From contig JAFVAN010000035.1 in assembly GCA_017480485.1 (NCBI GenBank), forward strand, positions 24,792-88,791: a stretch of 64,000 bases of DNA, given 5' to 3'. Numbering within the stretch: the first letter of the stretch is position 1; each line of letters opens with the position of its first letter. The position numbers and the translations under genes were made by a program. The notes beneath the pieces were generated by a model. The model saw only the letters and a list, made by a program, of their open reading frames with translations, was not told the origin of the DNA and made no database searches. Shown piece by piece: positions 24,983 through 34,001 of the stretch. This DNA is from Ruminococcus sp. Lineage in GTDB: Bacteria > Bacillota_A > Clostridia > Oscillospirales > Ruminococcaceae.

Positions 24983-26773
24983 TTATGCTATCTTCACGGC
25001 CTGACTGCCCATGTCTATGTAGCGCTGGCGCAGCAGGCTGTAGCTGTAGCTGGTGTTGCCCACCAGAGGGTCGGCAACATAGATCAGCCCAGCGTCCGCG
25101 TCGTAGCCCGAAAGGACCACGCAGTGCTCGTAGGCCACCCACTGCACCTGGTTGCCCGCGGGGGTCTTCCAGACGGTCGTGAGGGCGGTCTCGTGGAGGT
25201 TGGCGCTGGTTATCCATATAAGAACAGGTGAGCCGCTGTTTATGCAGCTCACCAGCAGCGTGTCAAGATCTGTGCCCGTAAGGTCTCGGGCTCGCGCCGA
25301 GGCCCCAGTGGCCGATAAGTAGGAATTTGCTGTGGTAACTATGCAGGGGGCGTAGCAGCCGTAGGAGTAGGAGTCCTCCGGGTCGCCCGCAAAGGTGGTG
25401 CGGAAGTCCGCACCGTACATCTCGCCGTTTTCCCAGTAGAAGCTCTGCTTTGGCAGGTAGTTCCGCGCAAGGGTCACCTTGTCGGCGGGGTAGCCAAGGT
25501 AGTTGAGCAGAATGGTCAGAGAGGTGGTCTCGCAGCCCGTAGGCAGCTCGGGGTTTTGCAGGATGTTGGTCACCTGCAGCTTTTTGCTGCCCGAGACAGA
25601 GGCACCCTCAATGGCGGGCTCCTCGCCGCCCTCCTCGCCTTCGGAGCTGTCATCGGTCACCGCGGGCTCCAGCAGCGCGGGGTCAGATTGCAGGCTGTAA
25701 TACTTCACTCCGTCGCACTCGATATACGCCCTGATAACTACCGTTACCATGCTCTTGGCCTTGAAGGGGGCGGTGGTCTTTTCCGTGTCGGCGGAGCTCT
25801 TGAGCTCCTTGCCGCTCTCGGCCATCAGCACCTCGTAGCCGTCGCACTTTGCGGAGGGCGTCCAGACGATGTTCTTTTTATCGGCGCTAAGGGTAGGCAT
25901 ACCCGGCTTTTCGGGCAGGGTCACTGCCTTGATCTCCTCCGAGAAGCAGGAGTCGTAGTTCTTGTCGTCCTTCTTCGTGCAGGAGCGCACCACATATCTG
26001 TACACCATGCCGCTCTGGACGGTCTTGTCGGTGTAGCTGGTCTCGTCGGCGTCGGCCCTGCCGCAGTGGGCGGGCTTTACGGTCTCGCCGTCCTCGCCCT
26101 CTGCATCCTCAGAGGCTTCATCGTCCTCCTTGTCTTCTTCACCTTCGTCGGCGTCCTCGTCCTTCTTCTTGCCCTCTTCTTTTTCAAGGGCCTTTTTCTC
26201 GGCGTCGGTCATGTCGGTGTACTTGCTGATGGAGTAGTAATCCGTCTGGTCCGTGGGCTCCCAGCTGATGGTGACGTAGGTGGAGGTGGAGGTGTATTCC
26301 TGACTCACCTTGGGGGCGGCGGGCACGATGCGGAAGCTCTTCTTTGCCGAAAGGTCTCCGCTGGTGACCGTCAGTGTCGCCTTGCCCACTTCGATGTTGT
26401 TGGAAAGCGCTGCCTCGAAATCGTCCTCGTCAAGCTCCTTGCCCTCCAGCTTCACCGTGTATTCGGGGGTTATCTCCTCGCCCGTGTAGGTGTAGTCCTT
26501 GGTGGTGAGCTCGATGGAGAGCTCGGGCTCTGCCTCGGCCTCGCTCTCGGCGGTGCTTTCGGCGGGCGCCTCTGCCTCGGAGGGGGCGTCGGCCTTTGAT
26601 GCGGGCTCGTCGGTGCGGCTCTCGGCCTCATGCACCGCAGAGGTGCTGTTCTCGTCCTTCGATACCGTGTCCGAGCTCTGGCTGTTCAGGAAGAGCAGCA
26701 GTCCCGCAGCAGCCACAGCTGCCATAAGCGCTCCTACCAGCCCTCCCAGTATCCTTGATCTTACCTTGTTCAT
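24983..26773 (-). CDS. Membrane-anchored C39-like cysteine peptidase with FN3-like domains
   Basis: 596 aa from ATG 26773, chosen because AAGGAAG is seven bases upstream; ATG 26779 is too close to it. An N-terminal span (about 10-30) is followed by an acidic Ala/Glu/Ser linker and an MBG-like repeat (TTKDYTYTGEEITPEYTV). Two FN3-like domains follow, one split by a highly charged Glu/Asp/Lys insertion, then a C39_2-type peptidase domain from about 410. Catalytic residues are likely Cys in LPTGCETTSL, His in YEHCVVLSGYD and Asp in VADPLVGN. It probably acts on cell-surface peptides. It is last in a three-gene envelope operon. Confidence 0.87.
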   Translation of the reverse strand: MNKVRSRILGGLVGALMAAVAAAGLLLFLNSQSSDTVSKDENSTSAVHEAESRTDEPASKADAPSEAEAPAESTAESEAEAEPELSIELTTKDYTYTGEEITPEYTVKLEGKELDEDDFEAALSNNIEVGKATLTVTSGDLSAKKSFRIVPAAPKVSQEYTSTSTYVTISWEPTDQTDYYSISKYTDMTDAEKKALEKEEGKKKDEDADEGEEDKEDDEASEDAEGEDGETVKPAHCGRADADETSYTDKTVQSGMVYRYVVRSCTKKDDKNYDSCFSEEIKAVTLPEKPGMPTLSADKKNIVWTPSAKCDGYEVLMAESGKELKSSADTEKTTAPFKAKSMVTVVIRAYIECDGVKYYSLQSDPALLEPAVTDDSSEGEEGGEEPAIEGASVSGSKKLQVTNILQNPELPTGCETTSLTILLNYLGYPADKVTLARNYLPKQSFYWENGEMYGADFRTTFAGDPEDSYSYGCYAPCIVTTANSYLSATGASARARDLTGTDLDTLLVSCINSGSPVLIWITSANLHETALTTVWKTPAGNQVQWVAYEHCVVLSGYDADAGLIYVADPLVGNTSYSYSLLRQRYIDMGSQAVKIA

Positions 26774-26812
26774 TTTCATACTTCCTTTTTTGCCTAAGAT
26801 ATGCTAAGCGGC

Positions 26813-27907
26813 TCAGCTTACGCTGCTGCTGGTTATCCAGCCGTAATAGCCGTTATACATTACATAATAGAACCCCTGTCCGTAGCCGATGACATCCACC
26901 GATGCGTTCTTCGGGATGATCTGGCATTGGGGTATCTGGTCCCGAATGCTGTTGGGGCCGCGCCTGAAGGCCTTGTCCTCGCCCACCCTTGCATTGAAGC
27001 TGCTGCCGTAGTAGTCCGTCTGTCCCGACTGGGTGGGGTACTCCACCAGCTCCGTCAGGCCCGAGTTGCGTATCCAGCCGTAGTTGCTCCTGCCGTAGGA
27101 GGAGACATAGAGCCAGCTGCCATCCGAGCTCCTGCCGTGCTCCTGTAGTATCTCGCCGCTCTCTATCACTCCGCCTGTCTCCGCATAGGTGGAGGAGTCG
27201 GGGCCGTAGTAGAGCTTCATGGAGGCCGAATAGTTGGTGTAGATATCTCCCTCCTCGATGCCCGTATAAAGATGGTTGGGCAGCTTCATGTCGGCCTTTT
27301 TGGCAGGGGCGGCGGTGGTGGTCGTGGTCTTCTTCTTTGTGGTTGTGGTGGTCGTTGTGGTCTTCTTCGTGGTCGTTGTAGTTGTTGTGGTAGTTGTGGT
27401 AGTTGTGGTAGTGGTCGTGGTGGTCACCGTGTCCTCGATGACTTCGTACTCATCCTCGCTCTCCTGCTCCTCCACAACGGGCTCGTCCTTATCGGCGGTG
27501 ACGGTAACAGCCTTGCGGACGCGGCTGCTGTCGTCGTCCTTGTCTGCCCGTCCGCCCAGCAGCACGATTATAAGTACCGCCACCAAGGCTATCAGCAGCA
27601 GGCCGATAACAATGCTTACCGCCAGCACCAGCTTGCCCGAGCTGTCCTCGACGGCGGCTTCGGCCGCAGGGGTCGGGGGCGGCGTCGGCCTGATGGGCTG
27701 CGCTGAAGGCATTTGCTGCACCGACTGTAAAGGCGGCTGAGGGGGCTGTACGGGACGGGGCTCCCTGAGCTCTTCCCGCTGCGCCTCGGGATAATATTCC
27801 TGCTGCGGTGCGTTTAGCGGCTCTTGACCGCGAGGCACCTGCTCTCGGGGCGTCTGATCTCCGCGAGGAGCCTGCCCCGGGGGATAGCCGTTGTTTTGCT
27901 GGTCCAT
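26813..27907 (-). CDS. Membrane protein with two SH3-like (SH3b) outer domains
   Basis: 364 aa from ATG 27907 with GGAGG upstream. The N-terminus is a cytoplasmic Pro/Gln-rich segment of about 95 residues, followed by one span (LVLAVSIVIGLLLIALVAVL) and a long Thr/Lys tract coded by ACC/ACA repeats (about 27300-27425). Two bacterial SH3-like domains end it (GWIRNSGL and GWITSSSV are the conserved ends). Such domains bind peptidoglycan. It lies between the C39-like peptidase and a lipoprotein in one operon, so a wall-anchored role is likely. Confidence 0.82.
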   Translation of the reverse strand: MDQQNNGYPPGQAPRGDQTPREQVPRGQEPLNAPQQEYYPEAQREELREPRPVQPPQPPLQSVQQMPSAQPIRPTPPPTPAAEAAVEDSSGKLVLAVSIVIGLLLIALVAVLIIVLLGGRADKDDDSSRVRKAVTVTADKDEPVVEEQESEDEYEVIEDTVTTTTTTTTTTTTTTTTTTTKKTTTTTTTTKKKTTTTTAAPAKKADMKLPNHLYTGIEEGDIYTNYSASMKLYYGPDSSTYAETGGVIESGEILQEHGRSSDGSWLYVSSYGRSNYGWIRNSGLTELVEYPTQSGQTDYYGSSFNARVGEDKAFRRGPNSIRDQIPQCQIIPKNASVDVIGYGQGFYYVMYNGYYGWITSSSVS

Positions 27908-27992
27908 TTTTATTCCTCCATTCAAGGCCGCAGAGCGTTATATCCTGTCTCTACGGCCCGCCGAATCACTGCGGGATAGCTCTGAGCTTATA

Positions 27993-29111
27993 TCATTCCT
28001 CGGCTGCTGCCGTGGGGTCGTCATATTCCTGAGACAGCACCTCGGACACCCAGTTGACCAGATCAACGAAGGTCTCCTTGCTGTAGGTGGAGAAATACTT
28101 GACCGGGGGCTGGCTCTTGGAGCTTATCCTGTCACGGAAGCAGAAGCCGTCGGCAGAGATGGTTATGACGGTCTGCTCCTCGGTGCCAAGGCCGAAGGTT
28201 ATCTGTATGTAGTCAAGGGTCTCGTCCTTGCTGGGCTTGGAGGACTGGTTCTCGCTGCCGAAGCTCTCGATCATCTTTCCAAGCTCGCTGTAGTCGTCGC
28301 CGTTCAGGATATAGCACTCGCCGTACTCGTCGCTGACCTTTAGCCTTACAAGGGCATAGGCGGCCTCGTAGATCGTCATATTATAATAGTCGTCGAAGGT
28401 GATGCAGTAGGACCTGCTGCCCATGACGCCGCGATAGATGGCGGAGAAGCTTTTCTGTGTGACTAGGGAGGAGGGGCTTATCCGCTCCAGCTTGTCCCAA
28501 AGGTGGGCCTCGTCGATGCGGCCGCCGATGGACAGGCGGTAGTGGGGGTTGGGGTCCACGCCCGTTTCGTCAAAGACCTCCTCGATGGCTATGGCGTCCT
28601 CGTCAAAGCCTGCGGAGACCATGGTGCCGAAGCCGCCCTCAAGGAGAATGAGCTCTGAGCCCGCGCCGCTCTCGGCGGGGTAGTCAAGCCGCACAAGGCG
28701 GTTGGAAACAGGCTCGGCCTTGGTGTATTTTTCGGCCTTGATGACGATGTTGCCGTTGGAGTTGACAATTCCCACATAGCCGTCCTCCGTGAAGGTGTAG
28801 AACTCCCCGAATATGCAGGTCTTGCAGTCATACTGGGAGAAGGGGCTCTCGTCCAGCTTCACTGCGGCCTTTGCGGGGTCAAACTCCACCTCGGTCACGT
28901 TCGAGAGCATCTCGGAGGAGCCGGTCTCCGCCAAAAATTCGGGGAAGCTGTAGTCCTTGAGCTCCACAGGGGCCGTAGGGGCGGGAGACTCGGTCTGGAC
29001 GGGTGCTGTACTGCTGCCCGTCTGAGAGCTGCCGTCGTCCTTCTGGCAGCCCGCGAGGCACAGCACGCAGGCGCAGACCGCCGCAAGGGCTATGGTTCTT
29101 TGTATAAGCAT
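27993..29111 (-). CDS. Lipoprotein of unknown function
   Basis: 372 aa from ATG 29111, with GGAGG and the same leader (GGAGGAATAAAA) as the next gene. The lipobox is LCLAGC. A Ser/Thr/Pro spacer is followed by a region of about 320 residues with no family I recognise. First gene of the envelope operon, with a promoter at 29154-29182. Confidence 0.8.
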   Translation of the reverse strand: MLIQRTIALAAVCACVLCLAGCQKDDGSSQTGSSTAPVQTESPAPTAPVELKDYSFPEFLAETGSSEMLSNVTEVEFDPAKAAVKLDESPFSQYDCKTCIFGEFYTFTEDGYVGIVNSNGNIVIKAEKYTKAEPVSNRLVRLDYPAESGAGSELILLEGGFGTMVSAGFDEDAIAIEEVFDETGVDPNPHYRLSIGGRIDEAHLWDKLERISPSSLVTQKSFSAIYRGVMGSRSYCITFDDYYNMTIYEAAYALVRLKVSDEYGECYILNGDDYSELGKMIESFGSENQSSKPSKDETLDYIQITFGLGTEEQTVITISADGFCFRDRISSKSQPPVKYFSTYSKETFVDLVNWVSEVLSQEYDDPTAAAEE

Positions 29112-29153
29112 TTTTATTCCTCCTTTTTTCAGAGGGTGATACTGACTAAGGCT

Positions 29154-29182
29154 ATTATACCACAACCCCCGAAAAATGTAAA
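29154..29182 (-). promoter_or_regulatory. Sigma-A promoter of the envelope operon
   Basis: Minus strand TTTACA (29177-29182), a 17-base spacer, TATAAT (29154-29159). Confidence 0.75.
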
Positions 29183-29321
29183 CCCCTGTCGTGTGAAGGA
29201 CACGGAAATATATGTCCTCACTCTCAACTCCGCAAGAATATACCGTATATTAAAATTCTTATATAATATTATTTCATATTTTTATATATCAGCCTCCCAA
29301 GCCGCGCAAATTCACAAGATG

Positions 29322-29350
29322 TTTACAAAAACAGGTATCGTTGTTATAAA
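29322..29350 (+). promoter_or_regulatory. Sigma-A promoter of the GH5_4-like gene
   Basis: TTTACA (29322-29327), a 17-base spacer, TATAAA (29345-29350), about 70 bases before the ATG. Confidence 0.65.
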
Positions 29351-29422
29351 AATAAGTTTAATATATTTATAACAGCCCCGGCGGTGCCTGCCGGGAACCA
29401 AGCGTTAAAAGGAGGAATACTT

Positions 29423-30652
29423 ATGAGGACAAATGACAGGCTGGCGGCCCTTTTGGCGGGTATCGTGATGCTCTTCTGCGGGGCGGGCTGCTCCTCGGGA
29501 GACAGCTCAGCGGCGGAGGCGGCATCCTCGGGAGAGGCGACCAGCTCCACAGCAGCAGAGGCCCCTTCGGAAGAGGCCGAGGACTTCGGCAGCATGACCA
29601 CCGCCGAGATAGTGGCAGACATGAAGCTTGGCTGGAATCTTGGCAATTCGCTGGACGTCTGCAACGCCGACCGCAACGGCGATGGCCAGATCGACGAGAA
29701 CGCCGAGACCGTTGACGAGACCCTTTGGGGCAACGTGCTGACCACCAAGGGGATATTTGAAAAGCTGAAGGAGGACGGCTTCAACGCCGTGCGCATACCG
29801 GTTACCTGGCGGGATCACATGGACGAGGACTACAACGTTGACGCCGCTTGGATGGACAGGGTTCAGGAGGTAGTTGACTACGCCTACGACCTTGATATGT
29901 ACGTCATCCTGAACGTTCACCACGACGGCGGCGGCGACCCGCAGTTCGGTGCATGGATACGAAACGCCTCCCGTGACTACGAGGGCACCCTTGAAAAATA
30001 CAAGGCCCTGTGGTCACAGATCGCCGAGCGCTTCGCGGGCTACGGCGAGCGGCTCATCTTCGAGTCCATGAACGAGGTGGGCTTTGACGACCTTGACGAG
30101 ACCTCCGCCTTCGATACACTGAACAAGCTCAATCAGGAATTCGTTGACCTTGTGCGGGGGAGCGGCGGCAACAACGATAAGCGCCACCTGCTTATCGCGG
30201 GCTACTGGACGGACATCGAAAAGACCTGCAGTTCAAAGTACAAAATGCCGGAGGACCCCGCCGACAGCCTGATACTTTCGGTACACTACTACACCCCCTG
30301 GGAGTTCTGCACCACCACCATTAACCGCACCTGGGGCACGGACAGTGAGCTCAAGCAGATGCAGCGGCTCATCTCCAAGCTCTCGAGGACCTACTGCGAG
30401 AAGGGCGTGCCCGTCATAATCGGCGAGTTTGGCACGGGCGTCTGGAACGAGACCGCCAGCGGCGTTTACTTCTCGGAGAATCTTGTGAAGCTCTGCCGCG
30501 AGGCAGGCATTGCTGCCTTCATGTGGGACGACGGCGGCCAGTTCGACCGCTTCTCCTACGACTGGCGCTATCCCGAGCTGGTGGAGGCCTTTGACCGCGC
30601 TGTGAACGGCGGCGACTATGAGGTAGTAAAAGAGGGCGATTCCGCGTCCTAG
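29423..30652 (+). CDS. Secreted GH5 cellulase, GH5_4-like
   Basis: 409 aa from ATG 29423 with AAAGGAGG. The signal ends in CGAGC, an imperfect lipobox (Cys23), followed by a Ser/Ala/Glu spacer. The GH5 domain runs from about residue 58: LGWNLGNSLD, VRIPVTWRDHM, VILNVHHDGG, FESMNEVG (acid/base Glu218), HYYTPWEF, VIIGEFGTG (nucleophile Glu335). It would hydrolyse beta-1,4-glucans (cellulose, glucomannan or xyloglucan). An insertion at residues 83-95 (DRNGDGQIDENAE) resembles a calcium EF-hand loop. The TAG stop is the first part of an interspersed repeat. Confidence 0.92.
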   Translation: MRTNDRLAALLAGIVMLFCGAGCSSGDSSAAEAASSGEATSSTAAEAPSEEAEDFGSMTTAEIVADMKLGWNLGNSLDVCNADRNGDGQIDENAETVDETLWGNVLTTKGIFEKLKEDGFNAVRIPVTWRDHMDEDYNVDAAWMDRVQEVVDYAYDLDMYVILNVHHDGGGDPQFGAWIRNASRDYEGTLEKYKALWSQIAERFAGYGERLIFESMNEVGFDDLDETSAFDTLNKLNQEFVDLVRGSGGNNDKRHLLIAGYWTDIEKTCSSKYKMPEDPADSLILSVHYYTPWEFCTTTINRTWGTDSELKQMQRLISKLSRTYCEKGVPVIIGEFGTGVWNETASGVYFSENLVKLCREAGIAAFMWDDGGQFDRFSYDWRYPELVEAFDRAVNGGDYEVVKEGDSAS

Positions 30653-30750
30653 CGCGGACGGCGCAAGTCGCGTGAGCGGCGGCACGCCGCCTCACAACTG
30701 TGTGATGCGCATGGGCTACCTCACGGTACGGTGGCTCGGATCTTGGCTTG
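30650..30750 (+). repeat. Interspersed GC-rich repeat, copy 2
   Basis: Starts TAGCGCGGACGGCGCAAGTC, continues GCGTGAGC, and later CTCACGGTACGGTGG. Its first three bases are the stop codon of the GH5 gene. Confidence 0.8.
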
Positions 30751-30906
30751 TTGAGTGCCTACGTTTATTTTACATTAAGACGCCGCGGCGTGAGGCTGCT
30801 TGCTGAAAGTCCATTTCTAACACCTCGCTTTCCGCATAAGCCGCAGGAACAATCACGGAAATCAATTTTTAAAAGTCTTGCTCTAATTGCAGTATTTATT
30901 AGGACG

Positions 30907-30986
30907 AAAGAGGGTATTCCCCCGCCTCTGGCGGGGGAATACCCTCTTTTGGCACCCGCAATTTTGCCGCAGAGCGGCAAAATTGC
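30907..30986. terminator. Two adjacent perfect hairpins
   Basis: Hairpin 1 at 30907-30949 (AAAGAGGGTATTCCCCCGC with its complement, then TTT). Hairpin 2 at 30958-30986 (GCAATTTTGCCGC, loop AGA). The first probably ends transcription from the GH5 gene. Confidence 0.75.
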
Positions 30987-31033
30987 ATAAACAAAAAATG
31001 AAAATGATTTCCGTGAGGAACATTATCCAGGGC

Positions 31034-31062
31034 TTGCATTCCCCCGAAAAATATGGTATAAT
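31034..31062 (+). promoter_or_regulatory. Sigma-A promoter of the rubredoxin gene
   Basis: TTGCAT (31034-31039), a 17-base spacer, TATAAT (31057-31062). Confidence 0.85.
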
Positions 31063-31099
31063 CAAAAGCGTAAGAATACACAGGAAAGGAGGCCCGGTC

Positions 31100-31258
31100 A
31101 TGAAATATGTATGCTCCGTTTGCGGCTACATCTACGACCCCGAGGTCGGCGAGCCCGACAGCGGCGTTGCAGCAGGCACCGCCTGGGAGGACGTTCCCGA
31201 CGATTTCGTCTGTCCTCTCTGCGGCGTAGGCAAGGATGAGTTTGCGCCCGAGGAATAA
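31100..31258 (+). CDS. Rubredoxin
   Basis: 52 aa one-iron electron carrier of anaerobes, used in oxygen and peroxide defence or other redox chains. Both iron-binding pairs are present, CSVCGY and [11 protein letters not shown], with the conserved YDPEVGEPD between them. AAAGGAGG lies just before ATG 31100; the longer in-frame reading upstream has no site. It is a single-gene unit with its own promoter and a shared terminator. Confidence 0.97.
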   Translation: MKYVCSVCGYIYDPEVGEPDSGVAAGTAWEDVPDDFVCPLCGVGKDEFAPEE

Positions 31259-31305
31259 GTGCAAAGAACACAGCTGCCGCACACAGCCGCGTTCCCTCGA
31301 AAAAT

Positions 31306-31353
31306 GCGAAAAATGGTACCTCACCCCCTTCGGGGTGAGGTACCATTTTTCGC
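31306..31353. terminator. Bidirectional GGTACC-centred terminator
   Basis: GCGAAAAATGGTACCTCACC with its complement, loop CTTCG, between the convergent rubredoxin and murA genes. Confidence 0.9.
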
Positions 31354-31393
31354 CTGTATCCGCTATGGGAGGCTGTATTATATCATTATAAGT

Positions 31394-32680
31394 TTAGCTT
31401 ATTTTGCCTATACTGACGGGCTCGGGGATAACCACACGCTTTATGTCAGCGCCGAGGCCACGAAGCTTCTGGTCGATCTCCTCGTAGCCCCGCTCGATGA
31501 AGTGTATGTTCTCCACCTCGGTTACGCCCTCGGCAGCCAGGCCTGCGATTATCAGCGCTGCGCCTGCACGGAGGTCGGTGGCTACAACGGGCGCGCCCTT
31601 GAGCCAGCCCTTGCCCTGTATAACGGCTACCGTTCCGTCAACGGAGATATCGGCACCCATGCGCCGCAGCTCCGAAACGTACTTGAAGCGGTTGTCAAAG
31701 ATATCGTCTGTGATTATGCTGGTGCCGTCCGCCAGGGTAAGCAGGGTCGAGAACTGAGGCTGCATATCCGTGGGGAAGCCCGGGTGGGGCATGGTCTTCA
31801 AGGAGGTCTTCTGGAGGGGGCCGTCTACCCTTACCTCAACGCTCTCGTCCTCCTCGATAACAGTAACGCCCACCTTGCGGAGCTTGGCGGTTATGGACTC
31901 GAGGTGCTTGGGGATGACGTTCTTGATGACAACGTCGCCCTTTGTGGCAGCGGCGGCCACCATGTATGTTCCCGCCTCTATCTGGTCGGGGATGATGCCG
32001 TAGGTTATGCCCTTGAGGTAGTTGACGCCTCTTATCTTGATAACGTCCGTGCCTGCGCCCCTTATGTCGGCGCCCATGGAGTTGAGGAAGTTTGCAAGGT
32101 CAACTATATGGGGCTCCTTGGCGGCGTTCTCGATAACGGTCAGGCCCTTGCTCTTGCAGGCGGCCATGATGGCGTTGATGGTCCCGCCGACGGTGTTGAA
32201 GTCAAAATAGATCTGCGCCCCGATAAGGTCATCGGCCCAGACGTGTACCTGGCCATTCTCGATATCGTTTTCGGCGCCAAGCGAAGAAAAAGCCTTCAGG
32301 TGCTGATCTATCGGCCTGTCCCCAAGGTCGCAGCCGCCGGGCATCGCAACATAGGCGTTGTGGAACCTTCCCAGCAGGGTCCCGAGGAAATAGGTCGAAG
32401 CTCTCATCGAGCGTGCAAGCTCGTATGGCACCTCAGGCTTGTTAATGCCTCTTGTATCAAAATAAACGGTGTTCTTGCTGACCAGCTTTACCACAGCGCC
32501 CATGCTGGAGAGTATCTTCATGCAGATGGTGATATCGCTGATCTCGGGAACATTTTCGAGCACGCAGGGCTCATCGCAGAGTATGGTGGCAGCAACGATG
32601 GCCACAGCGGCATTCTTGGCTCCGCTGATGGTGACCTCGCCCTGCAGCGGCTTGCCGCCGTTTATTACAAACTTTTCCAA
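31394..32680 (-). CDS. murA: UDP-N-acetylglucosamine 1-carboxyvinyltransferase
   Basis: First committed step of peptidoglycan synthesis, transferring enolpyruvate to UDP-GlcNAc. The 428 aa protein has INGGKPLQGEVTISGAKNAA at the N-terminus, RASTYFLGTLLGR, and the active-site Cys in MPGGCDLGDRPIDQH, the fosfomycin target. The start is TTG at 32680 (MEKFVINGG), because AAGGAG precedes it by nine bases; an in-frame ATG at 32710 has none. Clostridia often carry two paralogues, so it could be the MurA or the MurZ form. Confidence 0.95.
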   Translation of the reverse strand: MEKFVINGGKPLQGEVTISGAKNAAVAIVAATILCDEPCVLENVPEISDITICMKILSSMGAVVKLVSKNTVYFDTRGINKPEVPYELARSMRASTYFLGTLLGRFHNAYVAMPGGCDLGDRPIDQHLKAFSSLGAENDIENGQVHVWADDLIGAQIYFDFNTVGGTINAIMAACKSKGLTVIENAAKEPHIVDLANFLNSMGADIRGAGTDVIKIRGVNYLKGITYGIIPDQIEAGTYMVAAAATKGDVVIKNVIPKHLESITAKLRKVGVTVIEEDESVEVRVDGPLQKTSLKTMPHPGFPTDMQPQFSTLLTLADGTSIITDDIFDNRFKYVSELRRMGADISVDGTVAVIQGKGWLKGAPVVATDLRAGAALIIAGLAAEGVTEVENIHFIERGYEEIDQKLRGLGADIKRVVIPEPVSIGKIS

Positions 32681-33226
32681 AGTGAACACGCTCCTTGTTA
32701 TTGCGTACATTCCGCAAACCGCGCAGCTGCGCGCTTTTATATATAGTCATCGCAAAGGCTGCGGCCTCTGCGACATAATTCGTTTCAAAGACAATAATAT
32801 TTTAACACAAATGCACTAAAAAATCAATAGCAAATACTGTATTTTTGCGCCAGCCTGAAAAAATTCTCCATTTTGAACGAAAATCGTAACCCGAGCGTAA
32901 TTATTTGAGTGTAAAGTTTCGGACTGTTGTAACCCTTTTGTTACGAAATTCGATAATTTGTAACATATTAAGTACAAAAAAACTCCCTTCAACAAAAAAC
33001 GGCTCATTTTTCCCAAAAACATCACGCCGCCAAAGGCCGAAAAAGCGCAGGAAAAATTTTTAGTCGGGTAAAAAATTTCTCAGTTGCCATTTGGGACAAA
33101 AGCCTCGGCCCCACATTTTTCCGACTTTTCTTCGGCAGATTGCACAAAAGCATTTGGATGGGCAGCACGAGAGCAGGAGGCAGCATATCCCGATGCAAGG
33201 CGACTCACCTCGCCCATAACATCGGC
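32681..33226. other. AT-rich intergenic region without genes
   Basis: About 550 bases with no supported gene. It contains the murA leader on the minus strand and poly-A/T tracts around 32940-33080. GGAAAAATTTTT near 33050 also occurs near 24430. Confidence 0.5.
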
Positions 33227-33255
33227 TTGCAATTTATGTATTTTTATGGTATACT
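33227..33255 (+). promoter_or_regulatory. Sigma-A promoter of the isochorismatase-like gene
   Basis: TTGCAA (33227-33232), a 17-base spacer, TATACT (33250-33255). Confidence 0.75.
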
Positions 33256-33325
33256 GTGGAAAACAAAGTCTCTTTTACTTTTGTGTTTTTAGTAAGATAA
33301 ACCGGAATTTAGAGGTGCAATTCAA

Positions 33326-33826
33326 ATGAAAAAAGCATTGCTTGTAATTGATATGCAGGAAGCAACTGTGGGTGCTGCTCACGCTGACTTCTTCAAATAT
33401 GACGACGATCTGCTTAACAGAGTGAACTCTGTTATAAGTAGTACAGATGCAACAATAGTTGTGTATATCAGAAATCTGATGAAAAACAACTTTATCAATA
33501 AGTTAGCTCCCGTCAAAGTATTTGACAATACTCCTGAAGCAGAGCTGGCGAAAGGTTTGTTGCTTGTTTCTTCTAATACCTTTTCAAAATTTACTGGTGA
33601 TTCGTTTTCTAATCCGGATTTCTGTGAATTTTTGAAAATTAATAGTATTGACACGGTGGAACTGGTTGGTGTTGACGGCGGAGGATGTGTTTCCCTTACC
33701 GCACTCGGAGCCTGTGAAAACGGATATAAGGTCATTCTTAACACTTCTGCAATAGGCACTATGTTTGATTCCAAAAAAGAAAAATACTTTGACAAGCTGA
33801 AAAAATTAGGAGCGATATTTATATAG
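33326..33826 (+). CDS. Isochorismatase-like cysteine hydrolase
   Basis: 166 aa cytoplasmic hydrolase of the isochorismatase/nicotinamidase superfamily. The catalytic triad is visible as Asp9 (LLVIDMQ), Lys88 (FSKFTGDSF) and Cys121 (GGGCVSLTA) after the family's turn. Substrates in the family include nicotinamide, N-carbamoyl compounds and isochorismate; none can be chosen here. GAGGTG lies before the ATG. The gene is far richer in A+T than its neighbours (33421-33480 is 19 G/C of 60), so recent transfer is likely. Confidence 0.88.
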   Translation: MKKALLVIDMQEATVGAAHADFFKYDDDLLNRVNSVISSTDATIVVYIRNLMKNNFINKLAPVKVFDNTPEAELAKGLLLVSSNTFSKFTGDSFSNPDFCEFLKINSIDTVELVGVDGGGCVSLTALGACENGYKVILNTSAIGTMFDSKKEKYFDKLKKLGAIFI

Positions 33827-34001
33827 TGCTAAATTCTGATTTGCCGCACTAAACAGTTGTTAGCCCCGAGCCAGTCAAAGCTGTAATTACGCACAAAGCC
33901 GAGGGCGAGGGCATTGCGTGGTGCACGCTGTGCACAAATTCTGATTTATATTAGGGACACTGTAAAAAGGGAGATAAATAAAAATTATTCGGAGGACGGC
34001 T

